Shown here in pieces: positions 8,315 through 16,153 of a stretch of DNA of 64,000 nt. The DNA is taken from assembly GCF_013127955.1 (NCBI RefSeq), contig NZ_CP053435.1, positions 1,860,001 to 1,924,000 on the forward strand, read 5' to 3'. A program made the translations under genes and the position numbers. The notes under the pieces were generated by a model. The model did not search any database. It saw only the letters and a program-made list of their open reading frames with translations, and was not told the DNA's origin. Within the stretch, counting starts at the first letter, position 1. Each line of letters opens with the position of its first letter. Source of the stretch: Spirosoma taeanense. GTDB lineage: Bacteria > Bacteroidota > Bacteroidia > Cytophagales > Spirosomataceae.

Positions 8315-9577
8315 ATGGAAAATTACCAGTACACTGCCGTTGAGCGGTTTCTGCGCTACGTGCAGATCGACACCCAGTCCGATCCGCAGTCGAAGGCCAA
8401 CCCAAGCACAGAAAAGCAGAAAGATCTGAGTCGTTTGCTGGTGCAGGAACTGCACGAAATGGGCGTAACGGATGCCGAACTCGACGAATGGGGTTACGTA
8501 TATGCCACCCTGCCCGCCAATACTGACAAGGCGAATGTTCCCACCATCTGCTTCTGCTCACACGTCGATACGTCCCCCGACGTAACCGGTGCGGGCGTGA
8601 AGCCGCTTATTCACAAAAACTGGGACGGTACCGACATTGAACTGCCCGAACGCCGGGCTGCCGGAGAACCGGCGCAGGTCATCCGCGTAGCTGACCATCC
8701 GGACCTGAAAAATCAGGTGGGTAACGATATCATCACCGCCAGCGGAACAACCCTGCTGGGGGCCGACAACAAAGCGGGCGTGGCTGAAATCATGGACGCA
8801 GCCCATTACCTGCTGACGCATCCCGACGTAAAGCACGGCCGCATCCGGTTGTTGTTTACCCCCGATGAGGAAGTGGGGCGCGGGACGGAAAAAGTCGATA
8901 TTCAAAAACTGGGCGCTGATTTTGGCTATACCATCGACGGAGAAGCCCTCGGTACGCTCGAAGACGAAACGTTCTCGGCCGATGCCGTTACGATTACGAT
9001 CCAAGGCGTCAGCACGCACCCCGGCTTCGCCAAAGGCAAACTCGAAAATGCGCTCAAAATAGCCGCCGACCTGCTGGCATCTTTGCCCAAAGACGCTCTA
9101 TCGCCCGAAACGACCGAGGACAAAGAAGGGTTTGTGCATCCGACGCGCCTGGAAGGAAACCAGGATCAGGCGGTGGTGGAGTTCATCATCCGCGATTTTA
9201 CGGAAGCGGGGCTGCACGAAAAGGAAACCTATCTGCATAACCAGCTCAACGACGTGTTGATGGCCTATCCGGGCTCCTCGGCTAAATTTATGGTGAAGCA
9301 GCAGTACCGCAATATGAAAGACGTTCTGGATCAGCACCCGGCCGTTGTGGAGAATGCCCTCGAAGCCATTCGGCGGGTTGGGCTATCGGCCGAACGTCGC
9401 AGCATCCGGGGCGGCACCGACGGCTCGCGATTATCGTTCATGGGGTTGCCCTGTCCCAACATCTTTGCTGGCGAACACGCGTTTCACTCGCGGCAGGAAT
9501 GGGTATCGGTGCAGGATATGCAGGCCGCCGTCGACGTCATCGTCCATGTAGCTCAGGTCTGGGAAGAGCGGGCGTAA
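8315..9577 (+). CDS. pepT: Peptidase T (aminotripeptidase)
   Basis: A 420-residue di-zinc M20 peptidase that removes the N-terminal residue from tripeptides in the cytosol. Visible metal and catalytic motifs are SHVDTSPDV (His and catalytic Asp), GADNKAGVAEI (bridging Asp), TPDEEVGRGTEK (catalytic Glu pair) and the final AFHSRQEW (His ligand). The start MENYQYTAVERFLRYVQIDTQSDPQS is the family's conserved N-terminus. Length is normal for PepT. A phased TGAC array lies directly upstream, and a dispersed palindrome directly downstream. Confidence 0.95.
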   Translation: MENYQYTAVERFLRYVQIDTQSDPQSKANPSTEKQKDLSRLLVQELHEMGVTDAELDEWGYVYATLPANTDKANVPTICFCSHVDTSPDVTGAGVKPLIHKNWDGTDIELPERRAAGEPAQVIRVADHPDLKNQVGNDIITASGTTLLGADNKAGVAEIMDAAHYLLTHPDVKHGRIRLLFTPDEEVGRGTEKVDIQKLGADFGYTIDGEALGTLEDETFSADAVTITIQGVSTHPGFAKGKLENALKIAADLLASLPKDALSPETTEDKEGFVHPTRLEGNQDQAVVEFIIRDFTEAGLHEKETYLHNQLNDVLMAYPGSSAKFMVKQQYRNMKDVLDQHPAVVENALEAIRRVGLSAERRSIRGGTDGSRLSFMGLPCPNIFAGEHAFHSRQEWVSVQDMQAAVDVIVHVAQVWEERA

Positions 9578-9581
9578 TGGT

Positions 9582-9614
9582 AGACCTGCAAGGTTTTAAA
9601 AACCTTGCAGGTCT
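9582..9614. repeat. 33-nt palindromic repeat, copy 1
   Basis: A perfect 16-bp inverted repeat with a single-base centre (arms 9582-9597 and 9599-9614) starting AGACCTGCAAGG. It begins five bases after the pepT stop codon. A diverged copy of the same 33-nt length is at 16065-16097. It can fold as a terminator-like hairpin, but no T-run follows on the plus strand here. I recall similar palindromes scattered through Bacteroidota genomes; this was not checked. Confidence 0.8.
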
Positions 9615-9684
9615 GATTGGTCATTTCACTGAACATTCTTCGAAGTGAGCAGGTTAAGCAGGGCAAACCAAACGGGCAACGTCT

Positions 9685-10647
9685 ATGGAAAGTCAACTTG
9701 ATCTCGATACACCAACCGATACCGGCACGGCATCGCCCTACGACGTTACGAGCGACGTCGCGGGAATGAAAACGCTCTTTGTAAATCTGTTTTTTGTCGG
9801 TACGCCCGGAGTCGGAAACCCGTGGGTACTGGTCGACACCGGATTGCCGGGTTATGCCGGTCAGATCAAAAATAAAGCCGAAAGCCTGTTCGGAATGGGC
9901 ACGAAACCCCAGGCAATCGTTCTGACGCATGGACACTTCGACCATACGGGCACGCTGAAAACATTGCTGAAGGACTGGGACGTACCGGTTTACGCTCACA
10001 AGCTCGAACTGCCGTACCTGACGGGTAAGTCGAGCTATCCACCACCCGACCCGGCCATTGGCGGAGGGATGATGGCCTATACGTCGTTTATATTCCCAAC
10101 CGGCCCCGATAATTTTGGCGACCGCATCCAGGCAATCGCCGACGATAACGTAATTCCTGAACTCCCGGGCTGGCGGGTTATTCACACGCCGGGCCACGCA
10201 CCGGGTCATATCTCGCTCTTCCGGGATGCCGACCGGACGCTGATTGCGGGCGATGCGTTCGTAACCACCGACCAGAACTCGGCTATTGCCGTAGCGACGC
10301 AGCGGGAGGAAGTGCATGGGCCACCGGCTTACTTTACCTGCAACTGGGAGGATGCCCAGCAGTCGGTGAAAAAGCTGGCCTCGCTGAATCCGCGGGCGGC
10401 CGGAACGGGCCACGGCGTTTCCATGCATGGGCTTGATCTCGAACTGGGGCTGAACCGGCTGTCGCATCATTTTGATGAACTGTCGATTCCGTCGAAAGGT
10501 CGTTACGTAAAACGGCCAGCCGTTACCGATGAGAGCGGGATTGTGGATATGCCGACGCCGACTTCATTTTACGTAGCTCGCGCGCTAAGCATCGGTCTGC
10601 TGGTTGGTCTGGCGGCTTATCTGCTCTGGCCCAGCAATGATGACTAG
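9685..10647 (+). CDS. Metallo-beta-lactamase-fold hydrolase with C-terminal membrane anchor
   Basis: A 320-residue hydrolase. The zinc motif THGHFDHTG gives H82, H84, D86 and H87; further ligands are in HTPGHAPGHIS and AGDAF, and a late His is in GTGHG. The last 25 residues form a hydrophobic helix ending in a polar tail, so the protein is probably tail-anchored to the membrane. The substrate is not evident; members of this fold include glyoxalase II, lactonases and nucleases. The gene stands alone, bounded by a palindrome upstream and a bidirectional hairpin terminator downstream. Confidence 0.85.
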   Translation: MESQLDLDTPTDTGTASPYDVTSDVAGMKTLFVNLFFVGTPGVGNPWVLVDTGLPGYAGQIKNKAESLFGMGTKPQAIVLTHGHFDHTGTLKTLLKDWDVPVYAHKLELPYLTGKSSYPPPDPAIGGGMMAYTSFIFPTGPDNFGDRIQAIADDNVIPELPGWRVIHTPGHAPGHISLFRDADRTLIAGDAFVTTDQNSAIAVATQREEVHGPPAYFTCNWEDAQQSVKKLASLNPRAAGTGHGVSMHGLDLELGLNRLSHHFDELSIPSKGRYVKRPAVTDESGIVDMPTPTSFYVARALSIGLLVGLAAYLLWPSNDD

Positions 10648-10669
10648 GAAATTTTAAGTTCTAGCGCAT

Positions 10670-10709
10670 AAAAAGACACGGCTACCGTAAAATCGGCCGT
10701 GTCTTTTTT
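10670..10709. terminator. Bidirectional-looking hairpin terminator after MBL-fold gene
   Basis: AAAAAGACACGGC (10670-10682) is the exact reverse complement of GCCGTGTCTTTTT (10696-10708), with a 13-nt loop. The A-run before and T-run after the stem make it functional on either strand; here it ends the plus-strand MBL-fold transcript. Confidence 0.9.
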
Positions 10710-10753
10710 ATGTCCACTCCGTGAGATTGATAGCGGTTGGGCGATGAGGATTG

Positions 10754-10761
10754 TACCTTTG
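10754..10761 (+). promoter_or_regulatory. Bacteroidota -7 box for rnhA
   Basis: TACCTTTG matches TAnnTTTG exactly and lies 21 nt before the rnhA ATG at 10783. TTG triplets occur upstream, but none at the usual distance, so only the -7 box is claimed. Confidence 0.55.
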
Positions 10762-10782
10762 CGCCGAAGAAACCTGTTTAGT

Positions 10783-11418
10783 ATGGCTCAGAAAAAGCCA
10801 AAGTTTTACGTTGTCTGGCGTGGGCGCGAAACGGGCGTGTTTGACTCATGGGACGAATGCCAGAAGCAAACCGCCGGCTTCGACGGGGCGCTGTTTAAAT
10901 CGTTCGATACCAAACCGGCTGCGCTGAAAGCGTTCAAGGAAAAACCGCATCTGCACATTGGCACGACGCCAAAGGCGGCTACGCAGGGAAAAGTGCCCGG
11001 CCTGGTTGGTTCGCCCATTGAAGACAGCCTGGTTGTTGATGCGGCCTGGAACACCGCCACCGGCGACATGGAATACCAGGGTATCTACCTGGCTACCCGG
11101 CAAAAGGTGTTCCTGAAGGGCCCTTACCCCGATGGAACCAACAACATCGGTGAGTTTCTGGCCATTGTTCACGCGCTGGCGCTGCTGCATCAGAAAGGCA
11201 GCAACATTCCTATTTATTCCGATTCCAGAACGGCCATCGGCTGGGTAGTGAAGAAAAAGGCGAACACCAAACTCGAAGAAACGCCCCGAAACGCCGAACT
11301 CTTCGACCTGATCGACCGCGCCGAAACCTGGCTGCGAACGCATGTCTACGCCAACCCGATCCTGAAGTGGGAAACTAGTGTCTGGGGTGAAAATCCAGCC
11401 GATTTTGGTCGGAAATAA
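10783..11418 (+). CDS. rnhA: Ribonuclease H with N-terminal viroplasmin-like domain
   Basis: A 211-residue enzyme that cleaves RNA in RNA-DNA hybrids. Residues 5-50 (KFYVVWRGRETGVFDSWDEC) form the small viroplasmin-like hybrid-binding domain of eukaryotic-type and Bacteroidota RNase H1. The catalytic domain follows from about residue 80, with metal-binding acidic residues in VVDAAWNTATGD, NIGEFLAIVHAL and YSDSRTAIGW and a C-terminal Asp/Asn region (ENPADFGRK). The ATG at 10783 gives MAQKKPKFYVVW, the common family start; the frame is open further upstream but through the promoter box. Confidence 0.9.
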   Translation: MAQKKPKFYVVWRGRETGVFDSWDECQKQTAGFDGALFKSFDTKPAALKAFKEKPHLHIGTTPKAATQGKVPGLVGSPIEDSLVVDAAWNTATGDMEYQGIYLATRQKVFLKGPYPDGTNNIGEFLAIVHALALLHQKGSNIPIYSDSRTAIGWVVKKKANTKLEETPRNAELFDLIDRAETWLRTHVYANPILKWETSVWGENPADFGRK

Positions 11419-11464
11419 CCGGGTGTCGCCAGCGTTGTTAATCTAACCCGTTTTCGTTCCGATC

Positions 11465-12169
11465 GTGTTCGCCTTCAAACAGTTTATCATTCAACAGGAC
11501 CGCACGGCCATGAAGGTCTGCACCGATGCCTGTGTGCTGGGGGCGTATGCTGACGTAAGGGGCCAGCGCCTTCTCGACATTGGCACCGGTACGGGGCTGC
11601 TCGCGCTCATGGCCGCGCAGCGTAACTCCGCAGCCAATATTGACGCCGTAGAGATCGACGAAGCGGCTTTCGGACAGGCGATGGAGAATGTTGCCGCCAG
11701 TCCGTTTGCCGATCGGGTGCGGGTTGTGCACGAGCGGATTCAGGACTGGACCGGTAAGTCGGCGAACCAATTGTATGACCGGATTCTGACGAACCCACCG
11801 TTTTATACGAACCACCTCCGTTCGCCCGATGCCGCCGTTAACCGCGCCCTGCACACCGATGAACTGCCGTTCGAAGACCTGATTGTCGCCGTTAACCGGC
11901 TCCTGCAACCAGATGGGCAGTGGTGGGTACTTTTGCCACCCTACGAAACCAAAACCCTCACCGAACTGGCCGGGGAAGCCGGGTTAAAACCGTTGCGTCG
12001 GCTTTCGCTGCACCACAATGCCCGCAAGCCGGCCTTTCGGATCATAACGGGCTTTTCATACGGCGAGGAGCCACTCATCAACGAAACGCTGGACTGCTAC
12101 GAGTCGGACGGACGCACTTATACGCCGGAATTTCGGGCGCTGCTGCGTGATTTTTACCTGATTTTTTGA
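11465..12169 (+). CDS. trmN6: tRNA1(Val) (adenine37-N6)-methyltransferase
   Basis: A 234-residue Rossmann-fold SAM methyltransferase. The SAM loop is LDIGTGTGLLAL and the catalytic N6-adenine motif is NPPFYTN. The N-terminal FKQFIIQQDRTAMKVCTDACVLGA is the signature of TrmN6 (YfiC), which methylates A37 of tRNA1(Val). The start codon is GTG at 11465: the next ATG, 15 codons on, would remove the conserved FKQF segment. It sits 46 bp after rnhA and is transcribed in the same direction. Confidence 0.88.
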   Translation: MFAFKQFIIQQDRTAMKVCTDACVLGAYADVRGQRLLDIGTGTGLLALMAAQRNSAANIDAVEIDEAAFGQAMENVAASPFADRVRVVHERIQDWTGKSANQLYDRILTNPPFYTNHLRSPDAAVNRALHTDELPFEDLIVAVNRLLQPDGQWWVLLPPYETKTLTELAGEAGLKPLRRLSLHHNARKPAFRIITGFSYGEEPLINETLDCYESDGRTYTPEFRALLRDFYLIF

Positions 12170-12273
12170 TCTTCTTTCCGACCTTTACGAATGATTTGAC
12201 GATCGGTGAACGGTCTGCCGGTATGGTTGCGTTTAATCCGTAGGCCCCTGATCGTTACGCCTTGATTTAGTAC

Positions 12274-13266
12274 ATGACTGAACCGCTTCAACTTACCGTC
12301 CTGATTCCGCTGTACAACGAAGAGGAATCACTGCCTGAACTCCACGACTGGATCGTGCGGGTCGTGACGGAATATCATTTTACGTACGAAATCCTGTTTG
12401 TGGACGACGGCAGTACCGATGAGTCATGGGCCGTAATCGAACGCCTGGCGAGCGTCAATCCAAACGCGCGCGGCATCCGGTTCAACCGGAACTACGGTAA
12501 AACAGCCGCCCTGCAGGCTGGCTTTCAATGCGTTCGGGGGCAGGTCGTTATTACCATGGACGCTGACCTTCAGGATAGTCCGGACGAGATTCCGGAACTG
12601 TACCGGATGATTGTTGACGACAAATACGACCTTGTGTCGGGCTGGAAGCAGAAACGCTACGACCCATTAACCAAGACGCTGCCAACCAAGTTATTCAATG
12701 CCGTCTCGCGCTGGATTTCGGGCGTGCAACTGCACGATTTCAACTGTGGCCTGAAAGCGTATCGGCAGAAAGTAGTAAAAACTATTGGGCCATCGCTATA
12801 CGGGGATATGCACCGGAATCTGCCCATTGTGGCGAACTGGAACGGCTTTGGTCGGATTGGCGAAAAAGTTGTGCAACACCGCGCCCGTAAATACGGCACC
12901 ACCAAATTCGGGCTGGAGCGTTTCGTGAATGGGTTTCTGGACGTACTCGTCATTGCCTTCGTTCACCGCTTCAGCAAGCGGCCCATGCACTTTTTCGGGA
13001 CATTTGGTACGCTCTCATTCTTTATTGGTACGATATTGGCTGTCTGGTTAATTGCCGAGAAACTGATTAACATTGCGCAGGGGATCCGGTACCGAAACGT
13101 AACTGATAACCCGCTGTTTTTCTTTGGGTTAGTGGCCATCATTCTGGGGGTTCAGTTATTTCTGGCGGGTTTTCTGGGCGAAATGCTGGTGCGGCAGTCG
13201 CTGACCAAATCCGGCGATTCGCTGATTGCGGAGCGGATTGGCTTTCTTGATAAAATGACCGCTTGA
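12274..13266 (+). CDS. Family 2 glycosyltransferase, polyprenyl-phosphate (DPM1/GtrB-like)
   Basis: A 330-residue membrane-bound glycosyltransferase. The GT-A nucleotide-binding motif is LFVDDGSTDESW and the metal motif is TMDADLQDSPDEI. Two long hydrophobic helices at about residues 235-262 and 282-310 match the GtrB/ArnC arrangement, where the enzyme moves a sugar from a nucleotide donor to a polyisoprenyl phosphate on the inner leaflet. The acceptor and sugar are not determinable here. It stands alone, with the ppa leader downstream. Confidence 0.85.
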   Translation: MTEPLQLTVLIPLYNEEESLPELHDWIVRVVTEYHFTYEILFVDDGSTDESWAVIERLASVNPNARGIRFNRNYGKTAALQAGFQCVRGQVVITMDADLQDSPDEIPELYRMIVDDKYDLVSGWKQKRYDPLTKTLPTKLFNAVSRWISGVQLHDFNCGLKAYRQKVVKTIGPSLYGDMHRNLPIVANWNGFGRIGEKVVQHRARKYGTTKFGLERFVNGFLDVLVIAFVHRFSKRPMHFFGTFGTLSFFIGTILAVWLIAEKLINIAQGIRYRNVTDNPLFFFGLVAIILGVQLFLAGFLGEMLVRQSLTKSGDSLIAERIGFLDKMTA

Positions 13267-13297
13267 GCGAAATCCGGTAACATCCTGTTTCGCTTTG

Positions 13298-13305
13298 TAT
13301 ATTTG
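13298..13305 (+). promoter_or_regulatory. Bacteroidota -7 box upstream of ppa
   Basis: TATATTTG matches TAnnTTTG exactly. It lies 120 nt before the ppa ATG at 13426, so if it is the promoter the mRNA has an unusually long leader that begins close to a hairpin at 13317-13378. Confidence 0.5.
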
Positions 13306-13316
13306 CCTTGTTCTAT

Positions 13317-13378
13317 ACATTCCGCGTTACGTAGTGTTGCGTTCTTTCCGGCACTGCTTAGCGCGGAATGTGTGTTTT
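13317..13378 (+). promoter_or_regulatory. Terminator-like hairpin in ppa leader
   Basis: ACATTCCGCG at 13317-13326 pairs exactly with CGCGGAATGT at 13362-13371 across a 35-nt loop, followed by GTGTTTTTA. It lies downstream of the TATATTTG box and upstream of the ppa start. It may be the terminator of the glycosyltransferase gene, or an attenuator-like leader of ppa; the sequence alone does not separate the two. Confidence 0.5.
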
Positions 13379-13425
13379 TAGTTTCAGATAAACTCCAATT
13401 ATTACAGTTTTTTCTTTAAAATAGT

Positions 13426-14070
13426 ATGCAAGCATTTTTAGAGCCGACTCCACTCGATCCAATGGCAAAAACTCCTTCCAAAGCCCACCCCTGGCATGGT
13501 ATTTCGCCGGGCGAAAACGCCCCCCGCATCATTACTGCCTTCATTGAGATTGTTCCAACCGACACTGTCAAGTACGAAATCGATAAAGAATCGGGCTATC
13601 TGAAAATCGACCGGCCTCAGCAATATTCCAATATCATTCCGGCGCTTTATGGCTTTGTACCCCGGACGTTTTGCGGTGACCGCATTGCCCGCCTGGCTTC
13701 AGAACGGTCGGGGCGGACCGTGGCAGAGGGTGATGGCGACCCGCTCGATATCTGCGTGCTGACCGAGCGTGAAATTACCCACGGCGATATCCTGCTGCAG
13801 GCTATTCCCATCGGTGGTTTCCGCCTGATCGACAAGGGCGAAGCCGACGATAAAATCATTGCTGTTCTGAAAGGTGACGCCATGTATGGTCAGTATAACG
13901 ACCTGAGCGAGCTGCCCGAAGCGGTTGTGAAACGGCTGCGCCACTACTTTCTGACGTATAAAAACCTGCCTGGCGAGCCCGCCGTTATGGAACTGGCCAG
14001 CGTGTATGGCCGTGATGAAGCCCTTGAGGTTATTCAGACGTCGATGGACGACTATGCCGACATGATCTAA
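13426..14070 (+). CDS. ppa: Inorganic pyrophosphatase, family I
   Basis: A 214-residue cytosolic enzyme that hydrolyses pyrophosphate to two phosphates. Family I features are KYEIDKESGYLKIDRP near the start, YGFVPRTFCGD, the metal-binding EGDGDPLDICVL (the D-x-D-P-L-D motif), GGFRLIDKGEADDKIIAV, and KGDAMYGQYNDLSELP. The ATG at 13426 follows an AT-rich leader as is usual here; the ATG at 13462 (MAKTPSKAHPWHG) is an equally possible start 12 codons on. A strong hairpin terminator follows. Confidence 0.93.
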   Translation: MQAFLEPTPLDPMAKTPSKAHPWHGISPGENAPRIITAFIEIVPTDTVKYEIDKESGYLKIDRPQQYSNIIPALYGFVPRTFCGDRIARLASERSGRTVAEGDGDPLDICVLTEREITHGDILLQAIPIGGFRLIDKGEADDKIIAVLKGDAMYGQYNDLSELPEAVVKRLRHYFLTYKNLPGEPAVMELASVYGRDEALEVIQTSMDDYADMI

Positions 14071-14087
14071 CGTAACCGATACGCCGT

Positions 14088-14150
14088 AAAAGGAGCAGGA
14101 AACAGGAGAATGGCGCCCAGCCAGATTCCCGCTTTCCTGCTCCTTTTTGT
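14088..14150 (+). terminator. Terminator of ppa
   Basis: A 15-bp perfect stem (AAAAGGAGCAGGAAA at 14088-14102 with TTTCCTGCTCCTTTT at 14133-14147) and a 30-nt loop, followed by TGTTTTG. It separates ppa from sppA. Confidence 0.85.
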
Positions 14151-14226
14151 TTTGCCCGTTTATGAACCACTTATCCGCCTATAGACGCACTCAACATTTT
14201 TCTGGGAAGTCGGCCGATTTAGCCAT

Positions 14227-14234
14227 TAATTTTG
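14227..14234 (+). promoter_or_regulatory. Bacteroidota -7 box for sppA
   Basis: TAATTTTG matches TAnnTTTG exactly, 38 nt before the sppA ATG and downstream of the ppa terminator. No clean -33 TTG is seen. Confidence 0.5.
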
Positions 14235-14272
14235 TTTATTCCGTGTAGGAACACACAACCTATTACCAATAC

Positions 14273-16036
14273 ATGCGACAGTTTTTTAAATATGTTCTGG
14301 CCACCATCGTAGGTCTGATCCTGTTCTCCTTCGTCGGCTTTATTCTGCTTGTGGGTATGAGTGCGGCCCTGACGTCGGCTTCGGAGAGTAAATTGGCGGT
14401 AAGTGCAAACTCCGTATTGAAACTGGACTTGGACGAGCCGATTCAGGAGCGGAGCGAAGACAACCCGTTTAATGGGTTTGGGCCCTTTAACAGCACCGGC
14501 GACGCAATTGGTCTGGTTGAGCTGAAACAGGCTCTGAACGATGCCAGGGACGACGATAATATTCAAGGCGTTTATCTGCAGGCCGAAAACCCACAGGCTG
14601 GCTGGGCATCGCTCGAAGAGGTCAGAAATGCCCTGATCGACTTCAAGAAATCGAAAAAATTCGTGTATGCCTATGCCGAGACCATGACCGAGAAAGGCTA
14701 TTATCTGGCTTCGGTGGCGGATAAAATCTATCTGAATCCGGCTGGCGAACTGGAATGGAACGGTTTGAACGCAGAACTGTCGTTCTTCAAAGGTACGCTC
14801 GATAAACTGGGTATAGAGCCCGAAATCTTCCGGGTAGGTGAGTTTAAAAGTGCGATTGAGCCCTTTATTCGGGAAAATATGAGCGAACCTAACAAGCTTC
14901 AGGTGACATCCTTTCTGAACTCGGTAAACGATCACATGCTCGTGAAGGTAGCCCAGAGCCGGGGACTGCGCGTGGATTCGCTCAAGCGCTATGCCGACAA
15001 TCTAGTTATCCAGAAACCAACTGATGCGTTACGTACTAAACTCGTGACAAATGTTGGGTATCAGGATGAAGTGGAAAACCTGATCCGTAAACAGCTGAAG
15101 GTTGAGGAAAAGAAAAAAATCAATTACGTTTCGCTGAGCAAGTACAAAGACAATAAAGACAACGCCGAGGGAAGCAGCAGCAACCGGATTGCGGTGATTA
15201 TTGCTTCGGGCGATATTGGCTCCGGCAAAGGCGATCAGAACAGCATTGGTTCCGAAACGATTGTCGAAGAACTGCGTAAAGCCCGGCTGGACGATAAGGT
15301 GAAAGCGATTGTGCTGCGCGTGAACTCGGGTGGTGGCAGCGCGCTGGCCTCCGACGTAATGTACCGGGAAGTGCAGTTGGCGCGTCAGAAAAAGCCGGTC
15401 ATTGGCTCCATGTCCGACTACGCAGCTTCAGGCGGCTATTACATGCTCATGGGATGCGACAAGATTGTTGCGCAGCCTAACACCATTACGGGATCTATCG
15501 GCGTGTTCTCGCTCCTGTTCAATACTGAAACTTTCTTTAAGGATAAGCTCGGTGTAACGTACGACCGGGTAAAAACTAATACCAATGCCGATTTTCCGAG
15601 CGTAACGCATGAAATGTCGCCGGTTCAGAAGCAGGCCCTACAACGCTCAACGGAGCGCATTTACGCCGATTTTACGTCCAAGGCTGCGGCCGGACGGCAT
15701 CTGCCGGTCGACAGTATCCGGGCTATAGCCGGTGGTCGCGTCTGGACGGGAACGCAGGGCAAAGCCATTGGCCTGGTTGACCAGCTCGGCGGACTGGACG
15801 ACGCGATTAAACTGGCTGCTCAGTCGGCTAAGCTAAAAGAAGGTGATTACCGGACGAGGTACCAGCCGCGTAAAAAACCGTTTTTTGAGCAGCTGATGAG
15901 CTCGTTCACCGATGATGAGGATACCCGGATTCAGGCGCAGCTGGGCGAACTTGCCCCCTATGTAAAGTATCTTAGAAAGCTTAAAACGATGGAAGGCATT
16001 CAGGCACGACTGCCGTTTGAGATGGACATTCGCTAA
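14273..16036 (+). CDS. sppA: Signal peptide peptidase SppA, long (67K) type
   Basis: A 587-residue membrane-anchored serine protease with a Ser-Lys dyad that degrades cleaved signal peptides and possibly other membrane peptides. One N-terminal helix (residues 8-30) anchors it with the bulk in the periplasm. It is the duplicated, long form: the first half supplies the catalytic lysine K192 (VGEFKSAIEPF) and the second half the nucleophile S386 (SDYAASGGYYML), spaced as in E. coli SppA. RVNSGGGSALASD is the oxyanion-side loop. It has its own promoter box and a palindromic terminator downstream. Confidence 0.93.
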   Translation: MRQFFKYVLATIVGLILFSFVGFILLVGMSAALTSASESKLAVSANSVLKLDLDEPIQERSEDNPFNGFGPFNSTGDAIGLVELKQALNDARDDDNIQGVYLQAENPQAGWASLEEVRNALIDFKKSKKFVYAYAETMTEKGYYLASVADKIYLNPAGELEWNGLNAELSFFKGTLDKLGIEPEIFRVGEFKSAIEPFIRENMSEPNKLQVTSFLNSVNDHMLVKVAQSRGLRVDSLKRYADNLVIQKPTDALRTKLVTNVGYQDEVENLIRKQLKVEEKKKINYVSLSKYKDNKDNAEGSSSNRIAVIIASGDIGSGKGDQNSIGSETIVEELRKARLDDKVKAIVLRVNSGGGSALASDVMYREVQLARQKKPVIGSMSDYAASGGYYMLMGCDKIVAQPNTITGSIGVFSLLFNTETFFKDKLGVTYDRVKTNTNADFPSVTHEMSPVQKQALQRSTERIYADFTSKAAAGRHLPVDSIRAIAGGRVWTGTQGKAIGLVDQLGGLDDAIKLAAQSAKLKEGDYRTRYQPRKKPFFEQLMSSFTDDEDTRIQAQLGELAPYVKYLRKLKTMEGIQARLPFEMDIR

Positions 16037-16064
16037 CGAAGAATTTTGGTTTGCCGTGTTTGGA

Positions 16065-16103
16065 AGACCTGTAGGGTGGTAAATACCTTACGGGTCTTTT
16101 TTT
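16065..16103. terminator. 33-nt palindromic repeat, copy 2, acting as sppA terminator
   Basis: Bases 16065-16097 align without gaps to the repeat at 9582-9614, with 26 of 33 identical. One difference pair is compensatory (a C-G pair becomes T-A) and two more changes leave G-T wobble pairs, so the hairpin is kept. Here it is followed by a run of T (16097-16103), making it a good rho-independent terminator for sppA. Confidence 0.75.
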
Positions 16104-16153
16104 GCCCTGACCACTTTTCTTTACCTTGCCTACTAAGAGCTACGACTGTTCTG

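Noticed and set aside
9553..10470. 305-codon open frame on the minus strand opposite the MBL-fold gene
   Set aside because: It is the antisense of a well-supported gene with clear zinc motifs and itself shows no recognisable domain; a high-GC shadow frame.
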